64,000 nucleotides of DNA. Source: Mangrovibacter yixingensis (lineage in GTDB: Bacteria > Pseudomonadota > Gammaproteobacteria > Enterobacterales > Enterobacteriaceae). This document shows positions 42,441 to 50,732 of this stretch, piece after piece (position 1 is the stretch's first letter; the number at the start of each line of letters is the position of its first letter). The position numbers and the translations under genes were made by a program. The stretch is from assembly GCF_020523985.1 (NCBI RefSeq), contig NZ_JAIVKM010000001.1, positions 186,001 to 250,000 of the forward strand, given 5' to 3'. A model generated the notes under the pieces. That model made no database searches, was not told where the DNA came from, and saw only the letters and a list, made by a program, of their open reading frames with translations.

Positions 42441-42471
42441 TTGACTTAGAGTGTACTCTAACTTTTAGCCT
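42441..42471 (+). promoter_or_regulatory. MerR-type operator/promoter of the CMD gene
   Basis: TTGACT (42441-42446) overlaps a near-perfect palindrome, TTAGAGT-GT-ACTCTAA (42446-42461), followed at about 19-bp spacing by a weak -10 around 42466. Overlong spacing with a central palindrome is the MerR promoter plan, and this sequence resembles the AdhR/NmlR-type box. Confidence 0.7.
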
Positions 42472-42502
42472 GTTACCTGTACTGATTAACTGGAGGTAAC
42501 AC

Positions 42503-42892
42503 ATGCAACAATCACGCTATGAAAGAGGGTTAACGAAGCTCGCTGAGATTGATGGTAGGGCGGGTGAAAATGTTATTAACGGGCTTGCTGATATCTGCCC
42601 TGATCTTGGGCGCTATATTGTGGAGTTTGGGTTTGGTGATATTTATTCCCGCCCGCAACTGAATCTTAAATCACGGGAAATTGCTACCGTGGCTGCATTA
42701 ACCGCAATGAGCCACTGCGAACCACAATTGGCTGTACATATTCATGGTGCGCTGAATGTTGGGTGCAGCCGCGAAGAAATTATCGAAGTGATGCTGCAAA
42801 TGGCGTTATACGCCGGGTTCCCGGCGGCACTCAAAGCGGTGGCTGTTGCTCGCGATGTATTTTCTCAGGCGGGACACGAGAGCCATATATAA
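42503..42892 (+). CDS. Carboxymuconolactone-decarboxylase/AhpD-like protein
   Basis: A 129-residue all-helical CMD-family protein. The signature region reads LKSREIATVAALTAMSHCEPQLAVHIHGALNVGCSREEIIEVMLQMALYAGFPAAL, matching the core of gamma-carboxymuconolactone decarboxylase relatives. The AhpD peroxidase C-x-x-C pair is absent; single Cys residues are at about 71 and 88. With the MerR regulator upstream it may serve in stress or aldehyde defence rather than aromatic catabolism, but this is inference. GGAGGT precedes the start. A 10-bp hairpin follows. Confidence 0.82.
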   Translation: MQQSRYERGLTKLAEIDGRAGENVINGLADICPDLGRYIVEFGFGDIYSRPQLNLKSREIATVAALTAMSHCEPQLAVHIHGALNVGCSREEIIEVMLQMALYAGFPAALKAVAVARDVFSQAGHESHI

Positions 42893-42899
42893 CATCCTC

Positions 42900-42923
42900 A
42901 ATGCGCCAGGCCTCTGGCGCATT
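42900..42923 (+). terminator. Hairpin after the CMD gene
   Basis: A 10-bp perfect stem, AATGCGCCAG (42900-42909) with CTGGCGCATT (42914-42923), 4-nt loop, 8 bp past the stop. It is followed by a short direct repeat (GCCTGCATT, twice) and has no T-run. Confidence 0.55.
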
Positions 42924-42989
42924 GCCTGCATTGCCTGCATTGGCACAAATTGCTTATCGCCGTTTCTTGAATATTTCCGTTGTTTACAC

Positions 42990-43005
42990 GAGAATGACCA
43001 TTCTC
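42990..43005. promoter_or_regulatory. Candidate TetR operator
   Basis: Palindrome GAGAATG-AC-CATTCTC (42990-43005) lies 47 bp upstream of the TetR gene and just after a TTTACA-like element. It is placed as an operator for autoregulation and for the downstream exporter gene. Confidence 0.6.
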
Positions 43006-43051
43006 ATCTGAGGGTTATTACGCCCCGAACTTCTGCGAACACGGAAAATAT

Positions 43052-43669
43052 ATGACTACGGACCGTATAAGCCGCCAGGATGCCAGGCGCAACACGATTA
43101 TTCAGGCTGCCCGCAACTGTTTTCGGGAAAAGGGCCTGCACGGCACTTCCATGGCGGATATCGCACGGGAAGCACAGCTTGGGCCTGGCCAAATCTACCG
43201 TTGTTTCCAGAATAAAGACGCGATTGTGGAAGCCATTATCAAGGCGATAATTGGTGCTCGTGTGGAGCATATGCTGGCCGTTAACCATGATTTGGTGCGC
43301 AAAGCCGATGAGTTTACTCAGGGGCTGGCTGGTATTGCCGCATTTGACAGCCGCGATGATGCATTGCTGCTGGAAATCAGCGCTGAAGCAACCCGTAACC
43401 CACGTATTGCCCAACTGATGGTTGAGGCGGATCTGGACTTATTTGAGCAAGGGTGTGCCATGCTGAAAGCACGCTATCCACTGCTGGATGAAACTCAGGT
43501 TAATGCACTGAGCGAAGTGATGGCTGTGCTCACTGAAGGCACACTGGTTCGTCGCCATGTTCGCCCACATCGCCCAATAGATGCGCAATGCTTGCAAAGC
43601 CATTACCTCGCCATTTTGCACACCCTGTTTCCAGACTCTCTGCGCAACAACACCAGTCAAAAGGATTGA
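43052..43669 (+). CDS. TetR-family repressor
   Basis: A protein of 205 residues. The HTH (about 15-60) reads AARNCFREKGLHGTSMADIAREAQLGPGQIYRCFQNKDAIV. The C-terminal ligand domain is not assignable to a subfamily. It is followed after 3 bp by a Bcr-type exporter gene on the same strand, so the pair most likely forms a repressor-pump operon in which the pump substrate releases the repressor. Confidence 0.88.
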   Translation: MTTDRISRQDARRNTIIQAARNCFREKGLHGTSMADIAREAQLGPGQIYRCFQNKDAIVEAIIKAIIGARVEHMLAVNHDLVRKADEFTQGLAGIAAFDSRDDALLLEISAEATRNPRIAQLMVEADLDLFEQGCAMLKARYPLLDETQVNALSEVMAVLTEGTLVRRHVRPHRPIDAQCLQSHYLAILHTLFPDSLRNNTSQKD

Positions 43670-43672
43670 ATC

Positions 43673-44845
43673 ATGTCCACACAACAACGCACATTGTATG
43701 CCCTGATACTTGGGATGCTGGCCGCGTTGGGGCCACTATGCACAGATTTTTATTTGCCTGCATTACCGGATATTACGGCCCATTTACAGGTGTCCACTTC
43801 AGCGACACAACTCACCCTCACTGCATCATTGGTTGGTTTGGGGTTGGGGCAACTGGTTTTTGGCCCGTTAAGTGACCGAATGGGGCGAAAAGTGCCTCTG
43901 CTGGCTTCTTTGATTATTTTTATTCTGGCATCCATTGGCTGCGCGATAGCAACCAATATGCCCGGTTTAATGGCGGCTCGTTTTATTCAGGGGCTGGCAG
44001 GCGCTGGGGGGGCAGTATTATCCAGGGCCATTGCCAGGGATTGTTATTCCGGGCAGGAACTGACGCAGTTTTTTGCTTTACTGATGGCGATTAATGGTGT
44101 GGCGCCCATTGCCGCACCAGTATTGGGTGGCTTGCAATTAGCAATCACTGGCTGGCAGGGGCTGTTTGTTACCCTTGCTCTGCTGGGGCTTGTGATGCTG
44201 GTTGTGGTAACCACTAAACTCGCCGAAAGTTACCCACCGCAACGGCGGCAAAAACAGCAAAGTAATATGGTTGCATCGTTTATTGCGGTAATGCGGGACA
44301 GGCGATTTATGGGGCTCTGCCTGGTGCAGGGGTTTATGTTGGCCGGGTTATTTGCCTATATTGGCGCATCATCTTATGTTTTCCAGTCCCACTGGCAGCT
44401 GACGCCACAACAATATAGTTACCTGTTTGCGTTGAATGGCGCCGGGCTTATTGTGTTTTCCCTTGGCACGGTGAAATTATCGGGCCGCTGGGGAGAAAAG
44501 CCGGTGTTGGTGGGGGCATTGGTTCTGTCGGTACTGGCTGCGGCGATTTTGTTGAGTTGTGGGGCAGTGGGCGCACCTTTAGTGGCTATTGTGCCTGTAT
44601 TGTTCGTCGCTGTATCCATTAACAGCGCAGTCTGTACGCTGGCCGGGGCGATGGCAATGCAAACACAAGGGCAGCATTCAGGTACTGCATCTGCATTTTT
44701 AGGCACGCTGATGTTTTTGATGGGCGGTGTGAGTGCGCCATTAACCGGCATTGGCGGGACGTCGTTTATCTCTATGGGCATGGTGCTGGCAGGGAGCTAT
44801 CTGTTAGCGCTGCTAAGTTATGTGCTGATAGCCCGCAAAGCATAA
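43673..44845 (+). CDS. MFS drug exporter, DHA1 Bcr/CflA family
   Basis: A 390-residue inner-membrane proton antiporter with about 12 TM segments. Family features are LGPLCTDFYLPALPDI in TM1, GLGLGQLVFGPLSDRMGRKVPLL (motif A) and RFIQGLAGAGGAVLSRAIARD (motif B/C region), as in E. coli Bcr and related pumps for bicyclomycin, sulphonamides and other compounds. It is co-transcribed with the TetR gene 3 bp upstream. Its actual substrate is not predictable. Confidence 0.92.
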   Translation: MSTQQRTLYALILGMLAALGPLCTDFYLPALPDITAHLQVSTSATQLTLTASLVGLGLGQLVFGPLSDRMGRKVPLLASLIIFILASIGCAIATNMPGLMAARFIQGLAGAGGAVLSRAIARDCYSGQELTQFFALLMAINGVAPIAAPVLGGLQLAITGWQGLFVTLALLGLVMLVVVTTKLAESYPPQRRQKQQSNMVASFIAVMRDRRFMGLCLVQGFMLAGLFAYIGASSYVFQSHWQLTPQQYSYLFALNGAGLIVFSLGTVKLSGRWGEKPVLVGALVLSVLAAAILLSCGAVGAPLVAIVPVLFVAVSINSAVCTLAGAMAMQTQGQHSGTASAFLGTLMFLMGGVSAPLTGIGGTSFISMGMVLAGSYLLALLSYVLIARKA

Positions 44846-45190
44846 CCGGGCGAGTCTTCAATGACGCGTGATGTGCCGGGTGTTTTTACCGGGTAATGTG
44901 GCCTGCCGTCAGTTGCATTTGTGGTTGGTTGTACCGTTCCCACCGTGCGAATAACAATGTAATGCATTAAACAAGAAGGAAACCCTGAAGGTTTCCTGAG
45001 TCTGATGACAAACCTCATGTTCGCACAGAACGAGAGGATGTCACCCAATAAAAAACCAGGAAAATCAATTTATTGATTTTCGGCTGCTAACTAAAAAGAA
45101 GGAAAAACCACGCTTTTTCCTTCTTTTTCCTCACTCTGAGGAAACCCTGAGGGTTTCCTTCTGTGCATTCAGAAACAGATAAGTGCCAGC
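44846..45190. other. Intergenic region with repeat copy B and flanking hairpins
   Basis: Besides dispersed repeat copy B, this 345-bp region has two related stem-loops on either side of it: AGGAAACC..GGTTTCCT at 44977-44997 and AGGAAACCC..GGGTTTCCT at 45139-45159. The region is between convergent genes and carries no coding potential. Confidence 0.6.
44999..45143 (+). repeat. Three-hairpin dispersed repeat, copy B
   Basis: The most complete copy. It shows the imperfect CCTC..GTTC hairpin (about 45014-45038), the 10-bp GAAAATCAAT stem (about 45060-45081) and a perfect 15-bp stem around CCACGC (about 45093-45128) whose T-rich arm resembles a terminator. It matches the reverse complement of 7358-7500 almost base for base. 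Confidence 0.8.
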
Positions 45191-45538
45191 TTAACGCGGT
45201 TGTACTGGCAGTTTGTTATCACCGTTATTGTTCTGGCCCGGTTTCATATTCTGGCTACCGTTCTGGCCGGGTTTCGTATTTTGGCCGCCGTTCTGGCCTG
45301 GCTTCATATTCTTGTTACCGTTCTGGCCGGGTTTACCTTGTGAATTTTTGTGGTTGTTGTTGTGATTACCGTTGTGGTTGCTCTGGTGCTGGCTTTTATG
45401 AGAACCATTGTTTTGGTTATGGCCCTTTTTATGCAGCATCTGTTGGTCGTTTTGCCCTTGTACAGGCTGGGGCGCTGCCTGAGCAATGGGAGCTGCGGCA
45501 AAGGCCAGTAAAGCAGAAAGTGCGATTAATTTATTCAT
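45191..45538 (-). CDS. Small secreted, Asn/Gln/Gly/Lys-rich repetitive protein
   Basis: A protein of 115 residues. The signal peptide MNKLIALSALLAFAAAPIAQA is convincing. The mature chain is low-complexity: a His/Asn/Lys-rich stretch (about 36-67), then four KPGQNG units with the spacers NKNM, GQNT and SQNM (about 68-105). It has no cysteines and is strongly basic and hydrophilic. It is presumably periplasmic or extracellular; its role is unknown. The opposite-strand frame over this region is only a shadow of the repeats. The repeat array may vary in copy number between strains. Confidence 0.65.
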   Translation of the reverse strand: MNKLIALSALLAFAAAPIAQAAPQPVQGQNDQQMLHKKGHNQNNGSHKSQHQSNHNGNHNNNHKNSQGKPGQNGNKNMKPGQNGGQNTKPGQNGSQNMKPGQNNNGDNKLPVQPR

Positions 45539-46089
45539 ATCATTCTCTGATTAAGATTTACCGGTTACCTGGTTACAGGCTTCCGTCAAGGTTGTTTGTG
45601 CGGGAGAGATACTTCCCGAACGTTGTAATAGCTGAGGTATATAAAGGGGAATTGTGAGCAAAATATGGATCTGTTTTTAATTAAGATTGTTCTTGCTGTA
45701 ATGTAAAGATATGTTAGTGTTCATGAAATGTGTTTTATTCTCAGTTAGCCGGGCTTAATTAATTGGGAAATCATACTTTTGTTGGATTGTTTTATTTTTT
45801 CAAAAATATTTATTTTTTGTGGGTATTTCTCTTGTTGTGGGTGTTTGTATTAATTTCCTGGCTGTAATTTGAATTTAAAGTATAGTAAAAACAGAGAGAT
45901 AAAATAATTCTACTCTGTATTTTTGGTGTGGGTGAAGTGATAAAAATATTAATTAAAAATGTAATTGTGCCGATATTACATTCAGGTGTTGCGCGCCAGA
46001 CACGGAAATGATGCAACGGCATCAGGTTGTGTTCCTGTTTCTTATCTCAGCACTTGCTTTGTTATCAGTTCAATACTTCCGGGGGTTAT
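45539..46089. other. AT-rich intergenic region upstream of the chemoreceptor
   Basis: The 551 bp have no gene. They are very AT-rich between 45660 and 45960. The only recognisable element is the sigma-28-like sequence listed separately. Confidence 0.5.
45950..45976 (+). promoter_or_regulatory. Candidate sigma-28 (FliA) promoter of the chemoreceptor
   Basis: GCCGATAT (45969-45976) matches the FliA -10 consensus GCCGATAA at seven of eight positions. At 11-bp spacing lies TAATTAAA (45950-45957), a weak match to TAAAGTTT. Chemoreceptor genes are usually class III flagellar genes, which supports the call. Confidence 0.5.
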
Positions 46090-47763
46090 ATGCACTTCAT
46101 TCGCAACCTTAAAATTAAGGTTATGATGTTATCTATCCTTATCTTGTTCACTCTGCTGTGGAGTGGCGTGTCCTTTTTCTCTTTGCACTCTCTGGGCAGC
46201 CTGAAAGAAGAAGTCGCGCTCACCAATGTTCAGCAGGTTAATGGCGATATTATTAATGGTGCCAGTGCGCGTTACTACCAGGTTAAGCTGGCTATGGACC
46301 GTGCTATGGTTGCACAAAAAAAAGGGGATACAGCCAGTTACCAGCAGTTAGTGGATGGGATTGGTAAGGATATTGATTTCCTGCAGGGGGGGCTTAATCA
46401 GTTCAAAGTGACAGACCATGCCAACATCAGCAGCACGTCGATCGATAATATTTACAACAGTTCACTGACACTGTTTACCCAGGCCATTAAACCGATGTTC
46501 GAAACGGTGAAGGCAAATAACCTGGAAGCTTTTACTCAACTGACAAGTGATAAATACAACCCGCTTCGCACCAATTTCACTGACGCCATTCTTGCTTATA
46601 ACCAGGAAATTCAGGATCTTAAAACGGCAGCAAATGGCCGTATTAATAATTGGGTTTCTGTATCTCGCATTACCATAATTATTACGATGATTATCGGCCT
46701 GGTGATTTTGGTGCTGAGCGAACGTTACTTATCCGTGTTCCTTGGCCGCCCACTGGAGTGGGTGAAACAGCATTTGCAGGTGTTATCACAAGGGCATTTA
46801 GATAAATCCACACATCCACTGGGTAATAATGAAGTCGGCCAGTTAATTCCTTTCCTTGATACTATGCAGCAAAACTGGGTAAAAACGGTTTCACAAATTC
46901 GTGGCAGTGCCAGCGAGATTTACCACGGTTCCAGTGAAATTGCCGCAGGTAACGTCGATTTGTCGTCACGTACTGAAGAACAGGCAGCAGCACTGACAGA
47001 AACTGCTGCCAGCATGGAGCAATTGAGCGCGGTAGTAAAACAGAATGCCGATAACGCAGCCCAGGCCAGTACGTTGGCGCAAACAGCATCCAAAGCGGCG
47101 AATGAAGGCGGTGAAGTGGTGCAGGGTGTTATTAGTAGTATGAAAAATATCACCAGCAGCTCACAGAAAATCGCCGATATTATCAATGTTATCGATAGCA
47201 TTGCATTCCAGACTAACATCCTGGCGCTTAACGCTGCAGTTGAGGCTGCTCGTGCTGGTGAACAAGGGCGCGGGTTTGCGGTGGTTGCCAGCGAAGTACG
47301 TAACCTGGCGCAGCGCAGTGCGGGTGCGGCAAAAGAGATTAAAACCCTGATTGATGAATCAGTCAGTAATGTTAACACCGGTTATGAGCAGGTATCGCTG
47401 GCAAACACGACGATGGATAACATCCTGAAGTCTGTTTCCAGTGTGACCAGTATTATGGCAGAGATTGCCTCGGCATCGGTTGAGCAAAGCAAGGGCATTT
47501 CCCAGGTGGGAAGCGCAATTTCTCAGATGGACACCGTAACGCAGCAGAACGCCTCGTTGGTGGAAGAGTCTTCCGGTACTTCGGCGTCACTGGAAGAACA
47601 AGCTCACCGATTGACGGAAATTGTTTCGGTATTCCGCTTGCCTGGTGATTCGGGCGGAAATACAGCGAAACCCGCAGCGCGTAAAGAGCTGTCTCCGGCG
47701 AAAAAAAGCCAACTTGCCCTGGCGGGTGGTGGCCAGAAAGAGAATGACTGGGAGTCATTTTGA
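46090..47763 (+). CDS. Methyl-accepting chemotaxis protein
   Basis: A protein of 557 residues with the layout of Tsr/Tar-like receptors: TM1 (about 10-32), a four-helix periplasmic sensor (33-190), TM2 (about 193-213), HAMP (214-265) and a long cytoplasmic coiled coil. The signalling hairpin tip is [44 protein letters not shown]. It ends NDWESF, a CheR/CheB-docking pentapeptide like the NWETF tail, so it should be a high-abundance-type receptor. The start at 46090 follows GGGGG; the frame is open to 46027. Its stop codon is the first base triplet of repeat copy C. Confidence 0.93.
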   Translation: MHFIRNLKIKVMMLSILILFTLLWSGVSFFSLHSLGSLKEEVALTNVQQVNGDIINGASARYYQVKLAMDRAMVAQKKGDTASYQQLVDGIGKDIDFLQGGLNQFKVTDHANISSTSIDNIYNSSLTLFTQAIKPMFETVKANNLEAFTQLTSDKYNPLRTNFTDAILAYNQEIQDLKTAANGRINNWVSVSRITIIITMIIGLVILVLSERYLSVFLGRPLEWVKQHLQVLSQGHLDKSTHPLGNNEVGQLIPFLDTMQQNWVKTVSQIRGSASEIYHGSSEIAAGNVDLSSRTEEQAAALTETAASMEQLSAVVKQNADNAAQASTLAQTASKAANEGGEVVQGVISSMKNITSSSQKIADIINVIDSIAFQTNILALNAAVEAARAGEQGRGFAVVASEVRNLAQRSAGAAKEIKTLIDESVSNVNTGYEQVSLANTTMDNILKSVSSVTSIMAEIASASVEQSKGISQVGSAISQMDTVTQQNASLVEESSGTSASLEEQAHRLTEIVSVFRLPGDSGGNTAKPAARKELSPAKKSQLALAGGGQKENDWESF

Positions 47764-47825
47764 TTTTCGGCTGCTAACTAAAAAGAAGGAAAAACCATGC
47801 TTTTCCCTTCTTTTTCATCAATCTG
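47761..47825 (+). repeat. Dispersed repeat, partial copy C
   Basis: The 3' part of the three-hairpin repeat begins exactly at the TGA stop of the chemoreceptor gene and contains the long A-run/T-run hairpin (about 47779-47815), with a few differences from copy B. It probably serves as the terminator of the chemoreceptor gene. Confidence 0.75.
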
Positions 47826-47852
47826 ACGGGGGCTTAAGCCCCCGTTTTTATT
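47826..47852 (+). terminator. Intrinsic terminator between chemoreceptor and sugar operon
   Basis: Perfect 8-bp stem ACGGGGGC (47826-47833) with GCCCCCGT (47838-47845), loop TTAA, followed by TTTTATT. The T-run is on the plus strand, so it ends transcription from the chemoreceptor side. Confidence 0.85.
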
Positions 47853-47855
47853 ATG

Positions 47856-48941
47856 TTACTTCCCTTGTGCCAGCCGTTCCCCGCTCGCTTTATCAAACAG
47901 GTGCAGCCGTTCACTTTTTGCCACTAACGACAGTGTTTGCCCTGGGCCGGTGTTGGGCCTGCCTGTTGCCTGAACATGAACGGCAAAACCCTGCCAGTCC
48001 ACGTGTAGCAATGTAGATTCACCCGTTACTTCCATAATATTCACCTGAGCACTGGTCCCTTGTGGGGCGATAACAATATCTTGTGGCCGTAACCCGGCGA
48101 TGACGGGTTTTTCACCCTGTATGCGTGCGGCTTCGTGCCAGTGAGCAGGCAACGGTATCCAGAGTTCACCACACTGCACGCCTGGCTCGCCCTGGCGAAG
48201 CTGAATAGTGCCTTCCAGCAGGTTCATTGGCGGCGAACCAATAAAGCGGGCCACAAAAGTATTGCGGGGCTGGTCGTAGATAGTTAACGGGCTACCTTGC
48301 TGAACAATGACACCATCACGCATCACCACAATTTGGTCGGCCAGTGTCATGGCTTCTACCTGATCGTGGGTGACATAAATCATGGTGGTTTTAAACCGCT
48401 GATGCAGGGATTTTATTTCGGCACGCAGCTCCATACGTAGCTGGGCATCCAGGTTGGACAGTGGCTCGTCGAACAAAAACACCTGTGGGTTGCGCACCAT
48501 GGCGCGCCCCATCGCCACTCGCTGGCGCTGCCCGCCGGACAAGGCCCGTGGGTAGCGGCTGAGCAATTTATCAATCCCCAGCATGGTGGCTATTTGGGTG
48601 ATTTTGCTCTTTTGCGTGGTTTTATCCACCTTTTTAACCTGCATATGAAAAGCAAGGTTTTCAGCGACAGTCAGGTGGGGATAGAGCGCGTAGCTTTGAA
48701 ACACCATAGCGATATCCCTGTCGGCTGGGTCAAGGTCGTTTATCTGTTTTCGGTTCATCAAAATCGCCCCATCAGAGGCGCTTTCCAGGCCAGCCAGTAG
48801 CCGTAACAGAGTGGATTTGCCACATCCTGAAGGGCCAACCAGTACGGTGAAACTGCCATCAGGAATGGTCAAGTCCAGTGGGTGCAGAACAGTTTGCTTC
48901 CCGTAACGCTTGGCTACTTTTACCAGTTCAACCCCGGCCAT
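47856..48941 (-). CDS. Sugar ABC importer ATPase (UgpC/MalK type)
   Basis: A protein of 361 residues with an N-terminal ATPase (1-235) and C-terminal OB-fold/TOBE regulatory domain (about 240-355). Walker A GPSGCGKST, signature LSGGQRQR and Walker B VFLFDEPLSNLDAQLR are intact. It overlaps the end of the kinase gene by 14 bp and is the last gene of the five-gene operon. As in MalK-type proteins it probably forms a homodimer under the two permeases. Confidence 0.92.
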   Translation of the reverse strand: MAGVELVKVAKRYGKQTVLHPLDLTIPDGSFTVLVGPSGCGKSTLLRLLAGLESASDGAILMNRKQINDLDPADRDIAMVFQSYALYPHLTVAENLAFHMQVKKVDKTTQKSKITQIATMLGIDKLLSRYPRALSGGQRQRVAMGRAMVRNPQVFLFDEPLSNLDAQLRMELRAEIKSLHQRFKTTMIYVTHDQVEAMTLADQIVVMRDGVIVQQGSPLTIYDQPRNTFVARFIGSPPMNLLEGTIQLRQGEPGVQCGELWIPLPAHWHEAARIQGEKPVIAGLRPQDIVIAPQGTSAQVNIMEVTGESTLLHVDWQGFAVHVQATGRPNTGPGQTLSLVAKSERLHLFDKASGERLAQGK

Positions 48942-49890
48942 GTGACATCTCCTCTATGTGGTGTTGTAACGCCTGCCAGTCAGGGTAACTACGTGGTGAA
49001 CTACTGATGGCGTGGGCAGCAACGGCATTTCCCCAGTACAACGCTTCTTCGGGGGGCTGTGCCTGGCAAAGTGCGGCCAGAAAACCGGCATTAAAACTGT
49101 CGCCAGCGCCTATGGTGTCGATAACCCTGACAGGTTGGCATGGGGCGTGATAAGCCTGTTGTGTAGCCCATAAACGGGCTCCCTCAGGGCCGCATTTCGC
49201 CACACATCCCCCTTTTCCACTGAGCTGCCGGGCAAGTTCAGCCCCTGCATCCTCCAGATTTTCCAGCCCCGCGAGCCCCAGTGTTTCCACCTCGTTAAGC
49301 AGTAACCAGTCGCAGTCGGGTAACCAGGTATATACGTCTGCGCGTAATTCTGGTGTCCAGCCAGTGGGGGGCCAGCCGGTATCCACCGCTATACGGTAAC
49401 CCTGCTTGCGCAGTGTGGGTAGCAGGCCTGCGTACTGGCGGAACAATGTGCTGCATAAAAAGGTGCCGCACAGCAGGACAACATCGCCCGGAATAGCTTG
49501 TTCCGGCAGTTGGTGCAGAATGTCGTCGGCGCTGAGGCGGGTGATATGGCCGTAATTGCTAAGAAAAGATCGTTCTTTGTCCGGGTGTGTTACACCTACT
49601 GTGAAAGAGGTTTCGCAGGCATAAGCTGGCCACCTGACGGCACTTTCCGGAAAATATTCGGCAAGCCATGGTGTGAAGGCATCATTGCCCTGGCAGGAAA
49701 TAGCCCGGTGGGGAATGTCCATCGCAGAGAGGGCCAGTGCACAGTTCCCGGCTGAACCACCGGGGCGCAGCGCGCTATGCTCCAGCATGGCTTCAGTGCC
49801 AGGTAAGGGCCACTGCGCCAGGGTGCCCATAATGATATCGACGTTGATATTGCCTGCGACATACAACACAGGCGCGGTTAAGTTGTGCAT
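48928..49890 (-). CDS. PfkB-family sugar kinase
   Basis: A protein of 320 residues with the ribokinase fold. The N-terminal substrate region reads GNINVDIIMGTL and RPGGSAGNCALAL; the second PfkB signature DTIGAGDSFNAGFLAAL contains the catalytic Asp in GAGD. It lies inside an ABC-importer operon, 2 bp after a permease gene and overlapping the ATPase gene, so it should phosphorylate the imported sugar or a product of it. Ribose, fructose, a deoxy-ketose and nucleosides are all possible substrates for the family. Confidence 0.87.
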   Translation of the reverse strand: MHNLTAPVLYVAGNINVDIIMGTLAQWPLPGTEAMLEHSALRPGGSAGNCALALSAMDIPHRAISCQGNDAFTPWLAEYFPESAVRWPAYACETSFTVGVTHPDKERSFLSNYGHITRLSADDILHQLPEQAIPGDVVLLCGTFLCSTLFRQYAGLLPTLRKQGYRIAVDTGWPPTGWTPELRADVYTWLPDCDWLLLNEVETLGLAGLENLEDAGAELARQLSGKGGCVAKCGPEGARLWATQQAYHAPCQPVRVIDTIGAGDSFNAGFLAALCQAQPPEEALYWGNAVAAHAISSSPRSYPDWQALQHHIEEMSHGRG

Positions 49891-49892
49891 AG

Positions 49893-50732
49893 TTATCCTT
49901 TACTTCCACCGCTGGCAAGCCCACCGACCAGCGTTTTTTGCAGCCAGATAGCAATAAACAGCGGCGGAACAGATGCCAGAATGCCGACTGCCGCTATCAG
50001 GCCGTCATCGGTTGCGCGCCCGGCAGTAAATCCGGCAATTGTGACGGGCAACGTTTGCGCCGCAATGTTGCTGGTAAACAGCAGTGAGTAGAAAAATTCA
50101 TCCCAGGCCAGTAGCCAGCCAAACAGCGCAGAGGCACCCAACATTGGTTTTGCCAGTGGCAGCGTGATGCGCAACAGAACCTGCCAAAACCGTAAACCAT
50201 CAAGCCGGGCCGCCTGTTCAATATCGCGGGGCAGGGTATCGAACTGGTTTTTGAGCATCCAGGTGAGAAAGGGCAGGATCAGCGAGCAATAAACCAGAAC
50301 CAGGCCAATACGCGTATTCAGCAGCCCTAATTGTTCCAGAATAAAATAGAGCGGCAGTACGAAGGCAACGGGAGGCACCATGTAAATGCCCAGCCCGGCA
50401 TATAACCACCCATCGCGGCCTGGGTAGCGTGAAAAACTGAACGCTGCCGGGACCGCCAGCACCAGTGACACCAGCGTGGCACCACAGGCAACCAGAATGC
50501 TGTTTAACAGCGCGTGCAGAAAGAGTGCTCCCGGCTTACCCGGTTCCAGTGAAACCAGGCTTGCATAGCGGCTGAAATCCCACTGGCGTGGCAACCATTC
50601 AAGGGGAATGCGGGTGAGGTCGGCGGTGGAGCTGACACTCATTAAAAATAGCCACGCCATCGGGCCCAAAATTGACAATGCCACGACCAGAGCTGCCAGG
50701 TAACGCAGGATAGTGCGAATTTTACGCTTCAT
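49893..50732 (-). CDS. Sugar ABC importer permease, MalG type
   Basis: A 279-residue inner-membrane protein with about six TM segments. The coupling motif EQAARLDGLRFWQVLLRITLPLAKP (about residues 180-205) is the EAA loop of MalG-type permeases. It pairs with the MalF-type permease whose gene overlaps its start by 11 bp. Substrate specificity lies with the binding protein at 51640. Confidence 0.9.
   Translation of the reverse strand: MKRKIRTILRYLAALVVALSILGPMAWLFLMSVSSTADLTRIPLEWLPRQWDFSRYASLVSLEPGKPGALFLHALLNSILVACGATLVSLVLAVPAAFSFSRYPGRDGWLYAGLGIYMVPPVAFVLPLYFILEQLGLLNTRIGLVLVYCSLILPFLTWMLKNQFDTLPRDIEQAARLDGLRFWQVLLRITLPLAKPMLGASALFGWLLAWDEFFYSLLFTSNIAAQTLPVTIAGFTAGRATDDGLIAAVGILASVPPLFIAIWLQKTLVGGLASGGSKG

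Noticed and set aside
45163-45657. Plus-strand frame of 164 codons over the secreted repeat protein, rich in Gly, Tyr, Ser and Cys
   Set aside because: It is the reverse-frame shadow of the KPGQNG/His-Asn repeats. The minus-strand frame has a clear signal peptide and ribosome-binding site, and the plus-strand frame has neither.
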